NCBI GenBank assembly: GCA_046199005.1 | Contig: CP176050.1 | Location: forward strand, 2,666,001-2,730,000 | Direction of reading: 5' to 3' | Origin: Ascidiimonas sp046199005 | GTDB lineage: Bacteria; Bacteroidota; Bacteroidia; Flavobacteriales; Flavobacteriaceae | DNA: 64,000 nt | Shown here: one piece after another, positions 18,366 through 27,031 of the stretch | How the letters are laid out: the number at the start of each line of letters is the position of its first letter | Numbering within the stretch: position 1 is the stretch's first letter | Notes under the pieces: model-generated | The model's input: the letters and a program-made list of their open reading frames with translations, nothing else | The model's database searches: none | Told to the model about the DNA's origin: nothing | Made by a program: the position numbers and the translations under genes

Positions 18366-18785
18366 TTAAGCTTTTAGAAAACTTTGAATGGCCAATTCAT
18401 AGCTTTGCAATCCGAAACCTAAAATTACCCCTTTTGCTCCGGCTGAGATATAAGATTGATGCCTAAAAGATTCTCTGGCAAAGGTATTCGAGATATGAAC
18501 TTCTACTACGGGTGTGTCGATCGCCTTTACAGCGTCTCCAATCCCCACTGATGTATGCGTATATGCTGCCGCATTCAGGATAATACCATCATAAGAGAAT
18601 CCGGTTTCCTGAATCTTGTTGATGAGCTCACCTTCAATATTCGATTGAAAATAGTCCAATTCTACATTTCTGTATTTCATTTGCAGTGACCGGTAAAAGT
18701 CCTCAAACGTTTCTCCACCGTAGATATCCGGTTCTCTTTTTCCTAATAGATTTAGATTAGGACCATTGATAATAATAAGCTTCAT
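18366..18785 (-). CDS. aroQ: 3-dehydroquinate dehydratase, type II
   Basis: This 139-residue enzyme performs the third step of the shikimate pathway. The typical opening LIIINGPNLNLLGKREPDIYG carries Arg17 and Tyr22 of the active-site lid; NAAAYTHTS and VEVHISN (active-site His) follow, and ESFRHQSYIS supplies the substrate-binding Arg. Length fits the type II dodecameric family. In many flavobacteria aroQ sits beside xerD, as nearly here (xerD begins 1.6 kb away, with two barrel genes between). Confidence 0.97.
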   Translation of the reverse strand: MKLIIINGPNLNLLGKREPDIYGGETFEDFYRSLQMKYRNVELDYFQSNIEGELINKIQETGFSYDGIILNAAAYTHTSVGIGDAVKAIDTPVVEVHISNTFARESFRHQSYISAGAKGVILGFGLQSYELAIQSFLKA

Positions 18786-18828
18786 TCAGTAGTTATTAGT
18801 GAAGTAAAAATAGGAAAAGTGACGGCAT

Positions 18829-18859
18829 AAAAAAAGAGGTGATCAAACTCACCTCTTTT
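18829..18859 (-). terminator. Terminator of the barrel protein gene at 18879-19421
   Basis: An 11-bp stem (AAAAGAGGTGA / TCACCTCTTTT) has a TCAAAC loop. On the minus strand it lies just after the stop and is followed by a T-run. Confidence 0.88.
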
Positions 18860-18878
18860 CTATAATTCAAGTTATAAT

Positions 18879-19421
18879 TTAGAATCTATATCCTATACCA
18901 ATTTGAAAACCTTTGGTTTTAAGTTCTGCACCCTCAAATCCTTCTTCTTCTTCTGCAATATTGGAAAGTCCAAGATTATATCTTGCATCAAAAAAGAATC
19001 CGCCTTCAAGTTCATATCCAGCTCCAAAGTTTAAACCAAAATTAGTTCCTTTAAGTCCATCTGTACCGCCTTCAGCGTCTACAAGAAAACCTATTTGCGG
19101 ACCAAATTGTACGTTAAATCCATCAACCACATAGTATTTACCCATGATTGGAAGATTAATAAAAGTTACATCTGCATCATCAGCACCTTCAATAGAATAT
19201 AAAAGTTCTGGTTGAATATGGAACTTCTCACTAATTCCGAAATCCACTAGTGCACCAATATAAAGACTGGTCGCTCCATCAGGAGATATGCTCCCAAAGT
19301 CAGATTCAACAGTAAGGTTAGAGAAGTTAGCACCCGCTTTTACTCCAAATTTAAAAGATTGCGCAGAGGTAGTCATTACCATAGCAAATGCGAAAACACT
19401 AAATAAAATTAATTTTTTCAT
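18879..19421 (-). CDS. Outer membrane beta-barrel protein (PorT/OmpW-like family)
   Basis: This 180-residue protein starts with a cleavable signal peptide (MKKLILFSVFAFAMVMTTSAQ) and continues with FKFGVKAGANFSNL, the standard first strand of the small eight-stranded barrel family (PF13568 type) of Bacteroidota. Alternating strands end in an aromatic C-terminus (GIGYRF), the outer-membrane insertion signal. Function is unknown. It is about 40-50% similar by eye to the next gene, at 19658-20185, and both probably arose by duplication. Each has its own terminator. Confidence 0.88.
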   Translation of the reverse strand: MKKLILFSVFAFAMVMTTSAQSFKFGVKAGANFSNLTVESDFGSISPDGATSLYIGALVDFGISEKFHIQPELLYSIEGADDADVTFINLPIMGKYYVVDGFNVQFGPQIGFLVDAEGGTDGLKGTNFGLNFGAGYELEGGFFFDARYNLGLSNIAEEEEGFEGAELKTKGFQIGIGYRF

Positions 19422-19448
19422 GATTATGTTAAGTTAAGATTTAGGGCG

Positions 19449-19456
19449 CAAACATA
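19449..19456 (-). promoter_or_regulatory. Promoter -7 box for the barrel gene at 18879-19421
   Basis: On the minus strand this reads TATGTTTG, a perfect match to the Bacteroidota TAnnTTTG -7 element, 28 bases upstream of the start codon. A clear -33 TTTG is not seen at the expected distance. Confidence 0.5.
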
Positions 19457-19602
19457 ATATTCTCCTAAATTCTACCCTAATTTTATAGTATTTTTTTAAC
19501 AAAATACTAACAAAACAAGCCTTTTTGTAAGAATTTAATTATAAATTCAAGTCATGAAGATACTTCGGAACCAACTATACAACTGGATTACTTTTAAGAA
19601 TC

Positions 19603-19632
19603 AAAAAACCTTCCGGTTTCCCGAAAGGTTTT
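19603..19632 (-). terminator. Terminator of the barrel protein gene at 19658-20185
   Basis: The stem AAAACCTT / AAGGTTTT is extended by CGG/CCG across one mismatch. Read on the minus strand it follows the stop and ends in a T-run. Confidence 0.75.
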
Positions 19633-19657
19633 ATAGCCTATAAAAGTTTAGTAAATT

Positions 19658-20185
19658 TTAAAGAAATTTATAACCAACTCCTAACTGGAACGTCGCAAGG
19701 TTGGTATCAAAAAAATCATCATCAGACAAATTTGCAAGACCTGCATTAAAACGTGCATCGAAAAATAACGGAATATCGGGCAATTCATAGCCAACACCGA
19801 TCGCCACTCCAAAATCAAATGAATCAGTAGCATCTTCAATAGCACTATCAGCTGAAAAACGAATCCCTATTTGAGGTCCTGCCTGTAGCGTAAATCCATC
19901 TGCTACTTCATACTTCACAATTCCAAGTAAACGAAGGAAATTAGCTTCAAGGTCCTCACTCCCTTCCATTGAAAAGAGAGCTTCGGGCTGAATGTGGAAT
20001 CGGTCATCGCTCAGCGTGAAATCGGCAATCCCACCAAAAAAGAATCCTGTTCGGCCATCTGCATCTATATCTTGTCCGAATTTAGAGAAGTTAAGACCAG
20101 CTTTAACCCCGAAAACAACATCCTGGGCGTTCGTTGCTAAAGAAACTCCTGCAATAGCAATTAATGTTAATAACAATTTTCTCAT
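19658..20185 (-). CDS. Outer membrane beta-barrel protein (paralogue)
   Basis: I start at the ATG at 20185 (175 residues), where MRKLLLTLIAIAGVSLATNAQ forms a signal peptide; the frame extends 16 codons upstream but that part is not signal-like. VVFGVKAGLNFSKFG is the first barrel strand and the sequence ends FQLGVGYKFL. It is a paralogue of the neighbouring 180-residue barrel protein, with matching FHIQPE and FFDARFN segments. Function is unknown; such barrels are often immunogenic surface proteins. Confidence 0.87.
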   Translation of the reverse strand: MRKLLLTLIAIAGVSLATNAQDVVFGVKAGLNFSKFGQDIDADGRTGFFFGGIADFTLSDDRFHIQPEALFSMEGSEDLEANFLRLLGIVKYEVADGFTLQAGPQIGIRFSADSAIEDATDSFDFGVAIGVGYELPDIPLFFDARFNAGLANLSDDDFFDTNLATFQLGVGYKFL

Positions 20186-20416
20186 AAGTTTTGTCTTTAG
20201 ATTAATAGTACAAAAAAACAAAAAAAATCGCACATCAGAAGCTCCTCTATCGTTAGAGTATGTTCAAGGTAATGTGAATATACAATTCATTTGGGCGATC
20301 TTACGGTCATTTCATTAGAGATTAAAATTGTTTTAAACCAGCAAACACTTCATACGGGTGATGGAAAGTGACTTTTTTCCAGTAGATTTACGAGAATTAA
20401 ATCCTATTTTTAAAGC

Positions 20417-21325
20417 ATGAAATGGGAGCAAGCCCTGATAGATTTCCAGAATTACCTCAAAATAGAAAGAGGCTTATCATCTAATTCGGTTACCAATTAC
20501 ACTTTGGATATCCGGAAACTCATGGATTTTCTGGAAGCACACGGTTTAGAGGAGTCTCCAGAATTCATTAATGCCGATACCATTCAATCTTTTATTTATG
20601 AAATTGCCAAAGAAGTCAATCCTCGCTCTCAGGCACGAATCATCTCAGGCCTAAAAAGTTTTTTTAAGTATCTTGTATTTGAAGATTATAGAAAAGATCA
20701 CCCTTTAGAGCTTATTGAAGCTCCTAAAGTAGGTAGAAAGCTTCCGGATACCCTTAGCGAAGGTGAGATCAATAAACTAATCAAGGCAATCGACCTCAGT
20801 AAACCGGAAGGAGAACGAAACCGCTCCATATTAGAAACGCTTTATGGTTGTGGCCTCCGTGTCTCCGAACTTACAGAACTCAAACTTTCAGATCTCTTCT
20901 TTGAGGAAGGATTTATAAAGGTTACCGGAAAGGGAAATAAAGAACGACTGGTTCCCTTAAGTCATACCACTCAGAAATACATGGAAATCTATAGGAAAGA
21001 GGTTCGATCACACTTAAAGGTTCAAAAAGGTAATGAAGACATCCTTTATCTTAACCGAAGAGGTAAAAAGCTTACCAGAGCTATGATTTTTACTATTGTA
21101 AAAAAGTTGGCCGAAGCCGTCGGACTCAAAAAAAATATTAGTCCGCATACCTTTAGACATTCTTTTGCCACTCATTTGCTGGAGAATGGCGCAGATTTGA
21201 GAGCCATCCAACAGATGCTGGGCCATGAAAGTATTACTACAACCGAAGTTTATATGCATATTGAACGTAGTTATCTTTCAGAAGTATTAAATAAATATCA
21301 TCCTAGAAATAACATACATATATGA
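20417..21325 (+). CDS. xerD: Site-specific tyrosine recombinase XerD
   Basis: This 302-residue recombinase has an N-terminal SAM-like core-binding domain and a C-terminal catalytic domain. All catalytic residues are present: Arg148 (GLRVSEL), Lys172 (GKGNKER), His244 and Arg247 (HTFRH), His270 (GHES) and the nucleophile Tyr279 (TEVYMHI). Length and sequence fit the housekeeping XerC/XerD resolvases that act on dif at chromosome dimer resolution; I call it XerD on aroQ proximity. Its stop overlaps the start of the next gene (ATGA), an alpha-glucosidase, which is an odd partner. No integrative-element features (att repeats, tRNA) are nearby. Confidence 0.93.
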   Translation: MKWEQALIDFQNYLKIERGLSSNSVTNYTLDIRKLMDFLEAHGLEESPEFINADTIQSFIYEIAKEVNPRSQARIISGLKSFFKYLVFEDYRKDHPLELIEAPKVGRKLPDTLSEGEINKLIKAIDLSKPEGERNRSILETLYGCGLRVSELTELKLSDLFFEEGFIKVTGKGNKERLVPLSHTTQKYMEIYRKEVRSHLKVQKGNEDILYLNRRGKKLTRAMIFTIVKKLAEAVGLKKNISPHTFRHSFATHLLENGADLRAIQQMLGHESITTTEVYMHIERSYLSEVLNKYHPRNNIHI

Positions 21326-23019
21326 GTACATCAAATCAATTTCAACACAATTGGTGGAAAGAAGGAATTGTTTATCAAATTTATCCAAGGAGTTTTCAAG
21401 ACAGTAATGGCGATGGAGTTGGAGATATTAGAGGAATCATCCAACGCCTGGATTACATTAAAAGTCTGGGAATAGATATTATCTGGTTGAACCCGGTATA
21501 TGATTCGCCTAATGACGATAATGGATACGATATAAGAAATTATCGCAGTATTCTGGATGAATTTGGTACGATGGAAGATTTTGACGAACTCCTTGAAGGA
21601 TTGCACAAACGAGGAATACGTTTATTAATGGACCTGGTAGTTAATCATAGTAGTGACGAACACGAATGGTTCCAAAAATCGAGAAGTTCAAGAGATTCTA
21701 AATACAGGGATTATTATCACTGGTGGCCCGCCGAAAACGGAACCCCTCCTAAAAGATGGAGTTATTTTGATGTAGAAGGAAACGCCTGGAAATATGATGA
21801 AAATACCAATGCTTACTACTTACATTATTTTTCGGTGAAACAACCAGACCTTAAATGGGAAAACCCAGAGCTTCGCAGGGAGGTATACGACATGATGAAG
21901 TTTTGGTTTGAGAAAGGCGTAGATGGCTTCCGGATGGATGTGATCTCCTTCATTTCGAAAGACACCAGTTACCCTCCACTCCCTGAAACTTATGAAGGAG
22001 ATTTTATTAGTTACTATGCTAATGGACCTCGATTGCATGAGTTTTTGAATGAGATGAACACCGAAGTACTGTCTAAATATGATGTGATGACCGTGGGAGA
22101 AGCTCCCGGAGTTACACTTGAAAATGCACTTGACTTTGTAGATGAAGATCGAAAAGAACTCAATATGTTTTTTCATTTTGACCTCATGGCACTAGACAGA
22201 GCACCGGGTGAGGTATTCAAAATGAGAAAAGATAAGTGGAAGCTTACCGAATTTAAGAAAATACATTCTGCATGGGACGCTGTCTTCGCAGAGAAAGGAT
22301 GGGGAAGTATATATTTAAGCAATCATGACTTTCCCAGAAGTGTTTCACGATGGGGTAATGACGATCCGCAATTCTGGCATAACGCCGCTACCATGTTACA
22401 CACCTTTCTTCTCACCATGCGCGGAACACCCTATTTTTATTTTGGTGATGAAATAGGAATGACCAATGTGCGCTTTGATTCGATTGAAGATTATCGCGAT
22501 ATTAATACCCTAAACGCATATCATGCAGCTGCTCACAACGGTGACGATCTCGAGGCATTTATAGCCAATGAAAAAGAAGCAGCGAGAGAAAATGCTCGAA
22601 CACCCATGCACTGGGATACTTCTGAAAATGCGGGATTTACTACGGGTCATCCATGGATTAAACTTAATAAGAACTACAAGAGTGGTATTAATGTAGCCGA
22701 TCAAGAAAAAGATCCCAATTCTGTATTGAATTATTTCAGAACCATGGTTAACATTCGAAAAGAGCACTTAACACTGGTCTATGGAACTTACAGGCTATTA
22801 GATGAGACGAACGAATCTATTTACGCCTATTTGCGTATCTTAGAGGAAAGATGCTATTTGGTCTTACTAAGCTTTGCTGAACAAAACTGCGTTTTCGACA
22901 TGAGCCAAATTGAGTTTGCCTCTAAAACGCTCCTTATTTCGAACGATACTGTATTAGAAGACACGCCCCATCGTATAGAGCTTAAACCTTATCAATGTAT
23001 GGTCTATAAATTGGAATAA
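21322..23019 (+). CDS. GH13 alpha-glucosidase (oligo-1,6-glucosidase type)
   Basis: This is a 565-residue GH13_31-like enzyme without signal peptide. Motifs in order are DLVVNHSSDEHEWF, GFRMDVISFIS (nucleophile Asp206), VGEAPGV (acid/base Glu260) and YLSNHDFPRSVSR (Asp336). The residue after the nucleophile is Val207; in this family Val there goes with alpha-1,6 specificity (oligo-1,6-glucosidase), Thr or Ala with alpha-1,4. It probably hydrolyses isomaltose-type or short branched oligosaccharides in the cytoplasm. It is translationally coupled to xerD (ATGA) and followed two bases later by a DUF418 protein. Trehalose-6-phosphate hydrolase is an alternative reading but less likely. Confidence 0.9.
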   Translation: MSTSNQFQHNWWKEGIVYQIYPRSFQDSNGDGVGDIRGIIQRLDYIKSLGIDIIWLNPVYDSPNDDNGYDIRNYRSILDEFGTMEDFDELLEGLHKRGIRLLMDLVVNHSSDEHEWFQKSRSSRDSKYRDYYHWWPAENGTPPKRWSYFDVEGNAWKYDENTNAYYLHYFSVKQPDLKWENPELRREVYDMMKFWFEKGVDGFRMDVISFISKDTSYPPLPETYEGDFISYYANGPRLHEFLNEMNTEVLSKYDVMTVGEAPGVTLENALDFVDEDRKELNMFFHFDLMALDRAPGEVFKMRKDKWKLTEFKKIHSAWDAVFAEKGWGSIYLSNHDFPRSVSRWGNDDPQFWHNAATMLHTFLLTMRGTPYFYFGDEIGMTNVRFDSIEDYRDINTLNAYHAAAHNGDDLEAFIANEKEAARENARTPMHWDTSENAGFTTGHPWIKLNKNYKSGINVADQEKDPNSVLNYFRTMVNIRKEHLTLVYGTYRLLDETNESIYAYLRILEERCYLVLLSFAEQNCVFDMSQIEFASKTLLISNDTVLEDTPHRIELKPYQCMVYKLE

Positions 23020-23021
23020 CC

Positions 23022-24239
23022 ATGACAACCGACCAGAAAAGAATTCAAATTATTGATGCCTTAAGAGGCTTTGCACTTGCAGGAATCGTGATTGCTCATT
23101 TTACTGAAAATTATATTGGTGGACCGCCGCCAGCTGCTTTTAATGAGGCAGTGCATCCTGGCATAATTGATAGTGTGATCGAAGGCCTTAATGGCTTTTT
23201 TATCAGAGGTAAATTTTTTGCGCTGTTCTCTTTTCTTTTCGGACTTAGTTTTTTCCTTCAAATGGATCGTGCAGCTGTTCGAGGTGAAAACTACGGATTG
23301 CGATTCTTATGGCGTATTGTAATACTTTTTGGAATAGGATACCTTCATCATCTATTTTACCGCGGAGATATTCTAACCATTTATGCCATTGTAGGTATTT
23401 TTCTTATACCTTTTTATAAGGTTCCGGTTCGTTGGAGTTTAGTATTGTGCATACTCATCTTTTTAGGGGTCTGCAGAATTAGTCTCTTTTACATAACCGG
23501 GGGAAATCCTGTATTTACAGAAGTTAATCTGGATCCCGGCAGCGAAAATGTGGCAGCCTATTACGAAACACTTTCTACAGGAACATTATGGGAAGTATTT
23601 AAAACCAATTCTATCGACGGATTGCTGCAAAAAATGGAATTTCAATTTGGTGTTTTTTCTCGTGGTTATCTTACATTCGGGTTCTTTCTCCTCGGATTGA
23701 TTTCGGGCAAAATAGGCTTGTTCATAAGGTATGATGCTTACCTCAAAAGAATTAAATATGCACTACTGGCGGCAGCGTTGTTGTTCTTACTCGCCGGAGG
23801 CGGAACAGCTTTCTTTATGTCGGCTTTTCAAAATGGATTCGATTTTCAAAGTCTTCGGTTTATGTTTGGTCTTAATTTTTTCGATCTTGTAAATATTGCA
23901 ATGACGGTGATCTTTATTTGTTTGTTTATTTTGATGTGGAGAAAAAAATGGGGATTCCGACTTCTTTCTTCTTTTACCGATTATGGAAAAATGGCTCTAA
24001 CAAATTATCTATTTCAAACCTTAGTCGGCACCTTCATTCTTTACGGTTGGGGATTGGGGTATATAGGTAAAATAAGAATCGCCCTTATTTCGTTAATCGC
24101 ACTTGTCTTTATAGCTGTACAGATGTATTTAAGTAAATTATGGCTTAAAAGGTTTAATTATGGTCCGTTTGAATGGATTTGGAGATGTCTTACGCATTTT
24201 AAAATTTTTCCTATAGTCAAAAAGAACACTGAGGTCTAG
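23022..24239 (+). CDS. DUF418 family membrane protein (YeiB-like)
   Basis: This 405-residue integral membrane protein begins IQIIDALRGFALAGIVIAHF, the signature of the heparan-alpha-glucosaminide-like/DUF418 superfamily, and ends with FNYGPFEWIWRCLTHF, the DUF418 closing motif. About eight to ten hydrophobic segments are seen. The family is thought to include acyl-transfer or transport functions, but no role is proven. It begins two bases after the alpha-glucosidase, so it is in the same transcript. Confidence 0.88.
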   Translation: MTTDQKRIQIIDALRGFALAGIVIAHFTENYIGGPPPAAFNEAVHPGIIDSVIEGLNGFFIRGKFFALFSFLFGLSFFLQMDRAAVRGENYGLRFLWRIVILFGIGYLHHLFYRGDILTIYAIVGIFLIPFYKVPVRWSLVLCILIFLGVCRISLFYITGGNPVFTEVNLDPGSENVAAYYETLSTGTLWEVFKTNSIDGLLQKMEFQFGVFSRGYLTFGFFLLGLISGKIGLFIRYDAYLKRIKYALLAAALLFLLAGGGTAFFMSAFQNGFDFQSLRFMFGLNFFDLVNIAMTVIFICLFILMWRKKWGFRLLSSFTDYGKMALTNYLFQTLVGTFILYGWGLGYIGKIRIALISLIALVFIAVQMYLSKLWLKRFNYGPFEWIWRCLTHFKIFPIVKKNTEV

Positions 24240-24308
24240 GATGAAGTGATAAAAAGAATTATAATGTCGCCAATATTCACAACGCCAACTAAATAATTAT
24301 ATAAATAA

Positions 24309-24338
24309 TTGATGATCAGTTAGTATTTTATATCTTGC
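24309..24338 (+). promoter_or_regulatory. Predicted promoter of the YhhN-like gene
   Basis: A TTG (24309-24311) and TATCTTGC (24331-24338) are separated by 19 bases, close to the Bacteroidota TTTG / TAnnTTTG arrangement, 19 bases before the start codon. Confidence 0.5.
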
Positions 24339-24357
24339 GCCCCAAGAATTTAGCCCT

Positions 24358-25056
24358 ATGATAAATCTGAATGTTGTGAAGAACCATTACTTCGTTCCTT
24401 TTTTTCTACTTATACTTAGTGCAGATCTTCTGTTCAACAACACGCATGGACTATATTTTTTAAGGTTATTTTCAAAACCGGCTATTACAATAACCTTATT
24501 GCTTTTCTATCTTATAAATAGTAAAAACAGGAACCCAAAAGAAAGAATGTTATTAAGCACGTGTTTGATCTGCTTATTTCTGGGAGATATGTTTCTATTA
24601 GAAAATACGGGATTTTACTTTTTTCCAGTTGGTTTTTTTGCTTTCTTCATGGCAAATATTTTTTACAGCATGGTTTTGTACAGAAGTGCTAACCTCGATA
24701 TCAATAAATCCTATCCTTTTCTAGCCGTTTCTGCGATTTACCTTTTTGCTATATTTTACCTCATGTATGATAAGTTAGAAAGCTATTTTGTACCGGTACT
24801 GATCTATATTTTTGCAGTGTTAAATATGATACAGGCTGCTTTTCTAAGATATAAGGTAGTAAACCATTACAGTTTTTTACTGGTTTTTGTAGGATCACTA
24901 CTTTTCCTTTTGTCTGAAAGTATTCTGGCTTTACATATGTTTTACGAGCCTTTCCCGTACAAAAACTTTTTGATCATGTTTTTTTACGGAATTTCCCAGT
25001 TGCTACTCATTTTAGGGATTCTCGGAGAACAGAAAAAATTCAGGCGCTTTGGTTAG
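24358..25056 (+). CDS. YhhN family (TMEM86 / lysoplasmalogenase-like) membrane protein
   Basis: This 232-residue protein has about eight transmembrane segments. Family marks are SKPAITITLLLFYL near residue 40, CLFLGDMFLL near residue 75, GSLLFLLSESILALHMF near residue 180 and a closing YGISQLLLILGIL. YhhN proteins are related to the vertebrate lysoplasmalogenase TMEM86B; the bacterial role is less certain. The 3' end overlaps the 3' end of the NADH dehydrogenase gene by 17 bases, on opposite strands. Confidence 0.78.
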   Translation: MINLNVVKNHYFVPFFLLILSADLLFNNTHGLYFLRLFSKPAITITLLLFYLINSKNRNPKERMLLSTCLICLFLGDMFLLENTGFYFFPVGFFAFFMANIFYSMVLYRSANLDINKSYPFLAVSAIYLFAIFYLMYDKLESYFVPVLIYIFAVLNMIQAAFLRYKVVNHYSFLLVFVGSLLFLLSESILALHMFYEPFPYKNFLIMFFYGISQLLLILGILGEQKKFRRFG

Positions 25057-26347
25057 CCTTTATCAAATCTCTGTGTTCTTTTTTATAAGGACGGATGATT
25101 AACCGCGCTTCTCTGTCAAAGCGAACGTAATTATATACCCAATTAATGAATACCACCATTCGGTTACGAAATCCAATAAGGAAAAATAGATGCACAAACA
25201 TCCAGACAAACCAGGCAAAAACCCCTTGAAAACGAAACTTCGGCAAATCTACTACCGCTTTGTTTCTTCCAATGGTTGCCATAGACCCCTTATCAAAGTA
25301 GCTAAAAGGTTTCATCTCTTTGCCATTTAACAAACGTTCAAAATTATCTCCCAAATGTCTTCCCTGCTGTATAGCTGGTTGTGCCATCATAGGGTGCCCG
25401 TTTGGAAAATCTTCCTCTACCATACAAGCCAGATCACCAAGTACAAATATATTATCAAAACCTTCTATCTGATTAAATCTATTCACCTTGATCCGGTTAC
25501 CTCTTACTACATAATCACCTGCATCTAATCCTTTAATGGTAGCACCTTTGACCCCTGCGGCCCATATTACGGTAGCAGCTTCAAAGTGTAAATCAGTATT
25601 GGTACGAACTGTATTCCCATCATAACCTGTGACCCGAACTTTTTTCCAGACCTGAACTCCCAGATTTTCCAGAAAGTCTTCTGCTTTCTTTGAGGCTTGC
25701 ACACTCATAGCATCTAACACTCTTTCTGAACCCTGAACCAGATTGATCTGCATTTTTCTTATATCCAGGTCCGGGTAATCCTTAGGTAAAATACCTTTTT
25801 TAATCTCTGCAAGTGCCCCAGCCAGCTCTACTCCGGTAGGACCCGCTCCGACAATTACAAAATTCATCAAAGCGTTGCGTTCATTAAGATCTGATTTCAA
25901 TAACGCCTGTTCAAAGTTTTCAAGAATAAGACTTCTGAGGTTTAAGGATTGGGGTATGGTTTTCATGGCCATACTGTTTTGTTCGATCTCTTTGTTACCA
26001 AAAAAATTAGTTTCAGAACCAGTAGCAAGCACCAGGTAATCATAAGAAAGGTTCCCAATATCGGTGATTAATACGTTTTTTTCATGATCTATTTCTTCCA
26101 CATTTGCCAGTCTGAAGTAAAATTCTGGATAATCCTTCAATATTTTGCGAATGGGGTAAGCAATTGAATCTGGTTCAAGACCCCCTGTAGATACTTGATA
26201 TAACAAAGGTTGGAATGTATGATAATTGTGCTTATCCAATAAAACAACCTGTACTTCCTGGTTGCCAAGTTTCTTTGCCAAAGAAATCCCTGCAAAACCT
26301 CCACCAACGATTACGACTCTTGGGCTACTTGTTCTTGGTATATTCAT
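25040..26347 (-). CDS. ndh: Type II NADH:quinone oxidoreductase (NDH-2)
   Basis: This 435-residue flavoprotein transfers electrons from NADH to quinone without pumping protons. The N-terminal FAD fingerprint is VVIVGGGFAGISLAKKLG; the NADH-binding fold is FVIVGAGPTGVELAGAL; VFVLGDLACM supplies the second FAD contact and AQPAIQQGRHLGDN the quinone-site segment. The C-terminus is hydrophobic (FAWFVWMFVHLFFLIGFRNR), consistent with membrane attachment. It is transcribed alone. Confidence 0.93.
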   Translation of the reverse strand: MNIPRTSSPRVVIVGGGFAGISLAKKLGNQEVQVVLLDKHNYHTFQPLLYQVSTGGLEPDSIAYPIRKILKDYPEFYFRLANVEEIDHEKNVLITDIGNLSYDYLVLATGSETNFFGNKEIEQNSMAMKTIPQSLNLRSLILENFEQALLKSDLNERNALMNFVIVGAGPTGVELAGALAEIKKGILPKDYPDLDIRKMQINLVQGSERVLDAMSVQASKKAEDFLENLGVQVWKKVRVTGYDGNTVRTNTDLHFEAATVIWAAGVKGATIKGLDAGDYVVRGNRIKVNRFNQIEGFDNIFVLGDLACMVEEDFPNGHPMMAQPAIQQGRHLGDNFERLLNGKEMKPFSYFDKGSMATIGRNKAVVDLPKFRFQGVFAWFVWMFVHLFFLIGFRNRMVVFINWVYNYVRFDREARLIIRPYKKEHRDLIKANQSA

Positions 26348-26364
26348 AATGATTTATTGAATCA

Positions 26365-26372
26365 CAAAATTA
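26365..26372 (-). promoter_or_regulatory. Promoter -7 box for ndh
   Basis: On the minus strand this is TAATTTTG, a match to TAnnTTTG, 18 bases upstream of the ndh start. The -33 element is not clear. Confidence 0.4.
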
Positions 26373-26535
26373 ACAATTACAAGAGATTTAAGATAAAGTT
26401 ATTCCATTTATATTTCTCATAGAATAAATACATAAAGGGTTGTTATTTTTGATAATCAGAACAACATTATAGATTACTTTGTAACATTTACTTTTTTTGT
26501 AAGACATATAGTAAATAACCAACTAACCGTTATTA

Positions 26536-27030
26536 GTGAATAAAGAGCTTGAACATAGTTTTGTAACAGCACTGGAGCAGAACCAGAATATAGTTCACAA
26601 AGTTTGTCGCATTTATACGAATGATGAAGACTCCCATAAGGATCTTTTTCAGGAAATTACGATACAGCTCTGGAAAGCTTATCCGAAGTTTAGAGGCGAT
26701 TCAAAATTTAGTACCTGGATGTACAGAGTTGCATTGAATACAGCAATTACTTTATACAGAAAGTCTAAAAGGAATGTAAAAACACAGGATTTTGAAAGTG
26801 TTGTTTTTAAAATTAGCGCCAACGAATACGATGATACTGAAGAACAACATCTAAAGTTGATGTATGAAGCGGTAAAGCAGTTAAGTGATATTGAAAAAGC
26901 ACTGGTTTTTTTATACTTAGAAGATAAAAATTACGCAGAAATATCTGAAACCCTGGGTATAACAGAAGTTAATGCCCGGGTGAAGATGAACAGAATAAAA
27001 ACAAAATTAAGAACCATATTAAACCCTTAA
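26536..27030 (+). CDS. ECF-type RNA polymerase sigma factor
   Basis: This is a 164-residue sigma-70 family protein with region 2 (DLFQEITIQLWKAYPKFRGD, then FSTWMYRVALNTAI) and region 4 (LSDIEKALVFLYLEDKNYAE with the ITEVNARVKMNRIKTKL recognition helix). It starts with GTG, as no better ATG is in frame. The next gene starts one base after its stop and encodes a four-helix membrane protein that may act as its regulator. Its regulon cannot be read from the window. Confidence 0.92.
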   Translation: MNKELEHSFVTALEQNQNIVHKVCRIYTNDEDSHKDLFQEITIQLWKAYPKFRGDSKFSTWMYRVALNTAITLYRKSKRNVKTQDFESVVFKISANEYDDTEEQHLKLMYEAVKQLSDIEKALVFLYLEDKNYAEISETLGITEVNARVKMNRIKTKLRTILNP

Positions 27031-27031
27031 T

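Noticed and set aside
20417..21325. Integrase of a mobile element
   Set aside because: The recombinase is close to housekeeping XerD in length and sequence, and no att repeats, tRNA or phage genes are near.
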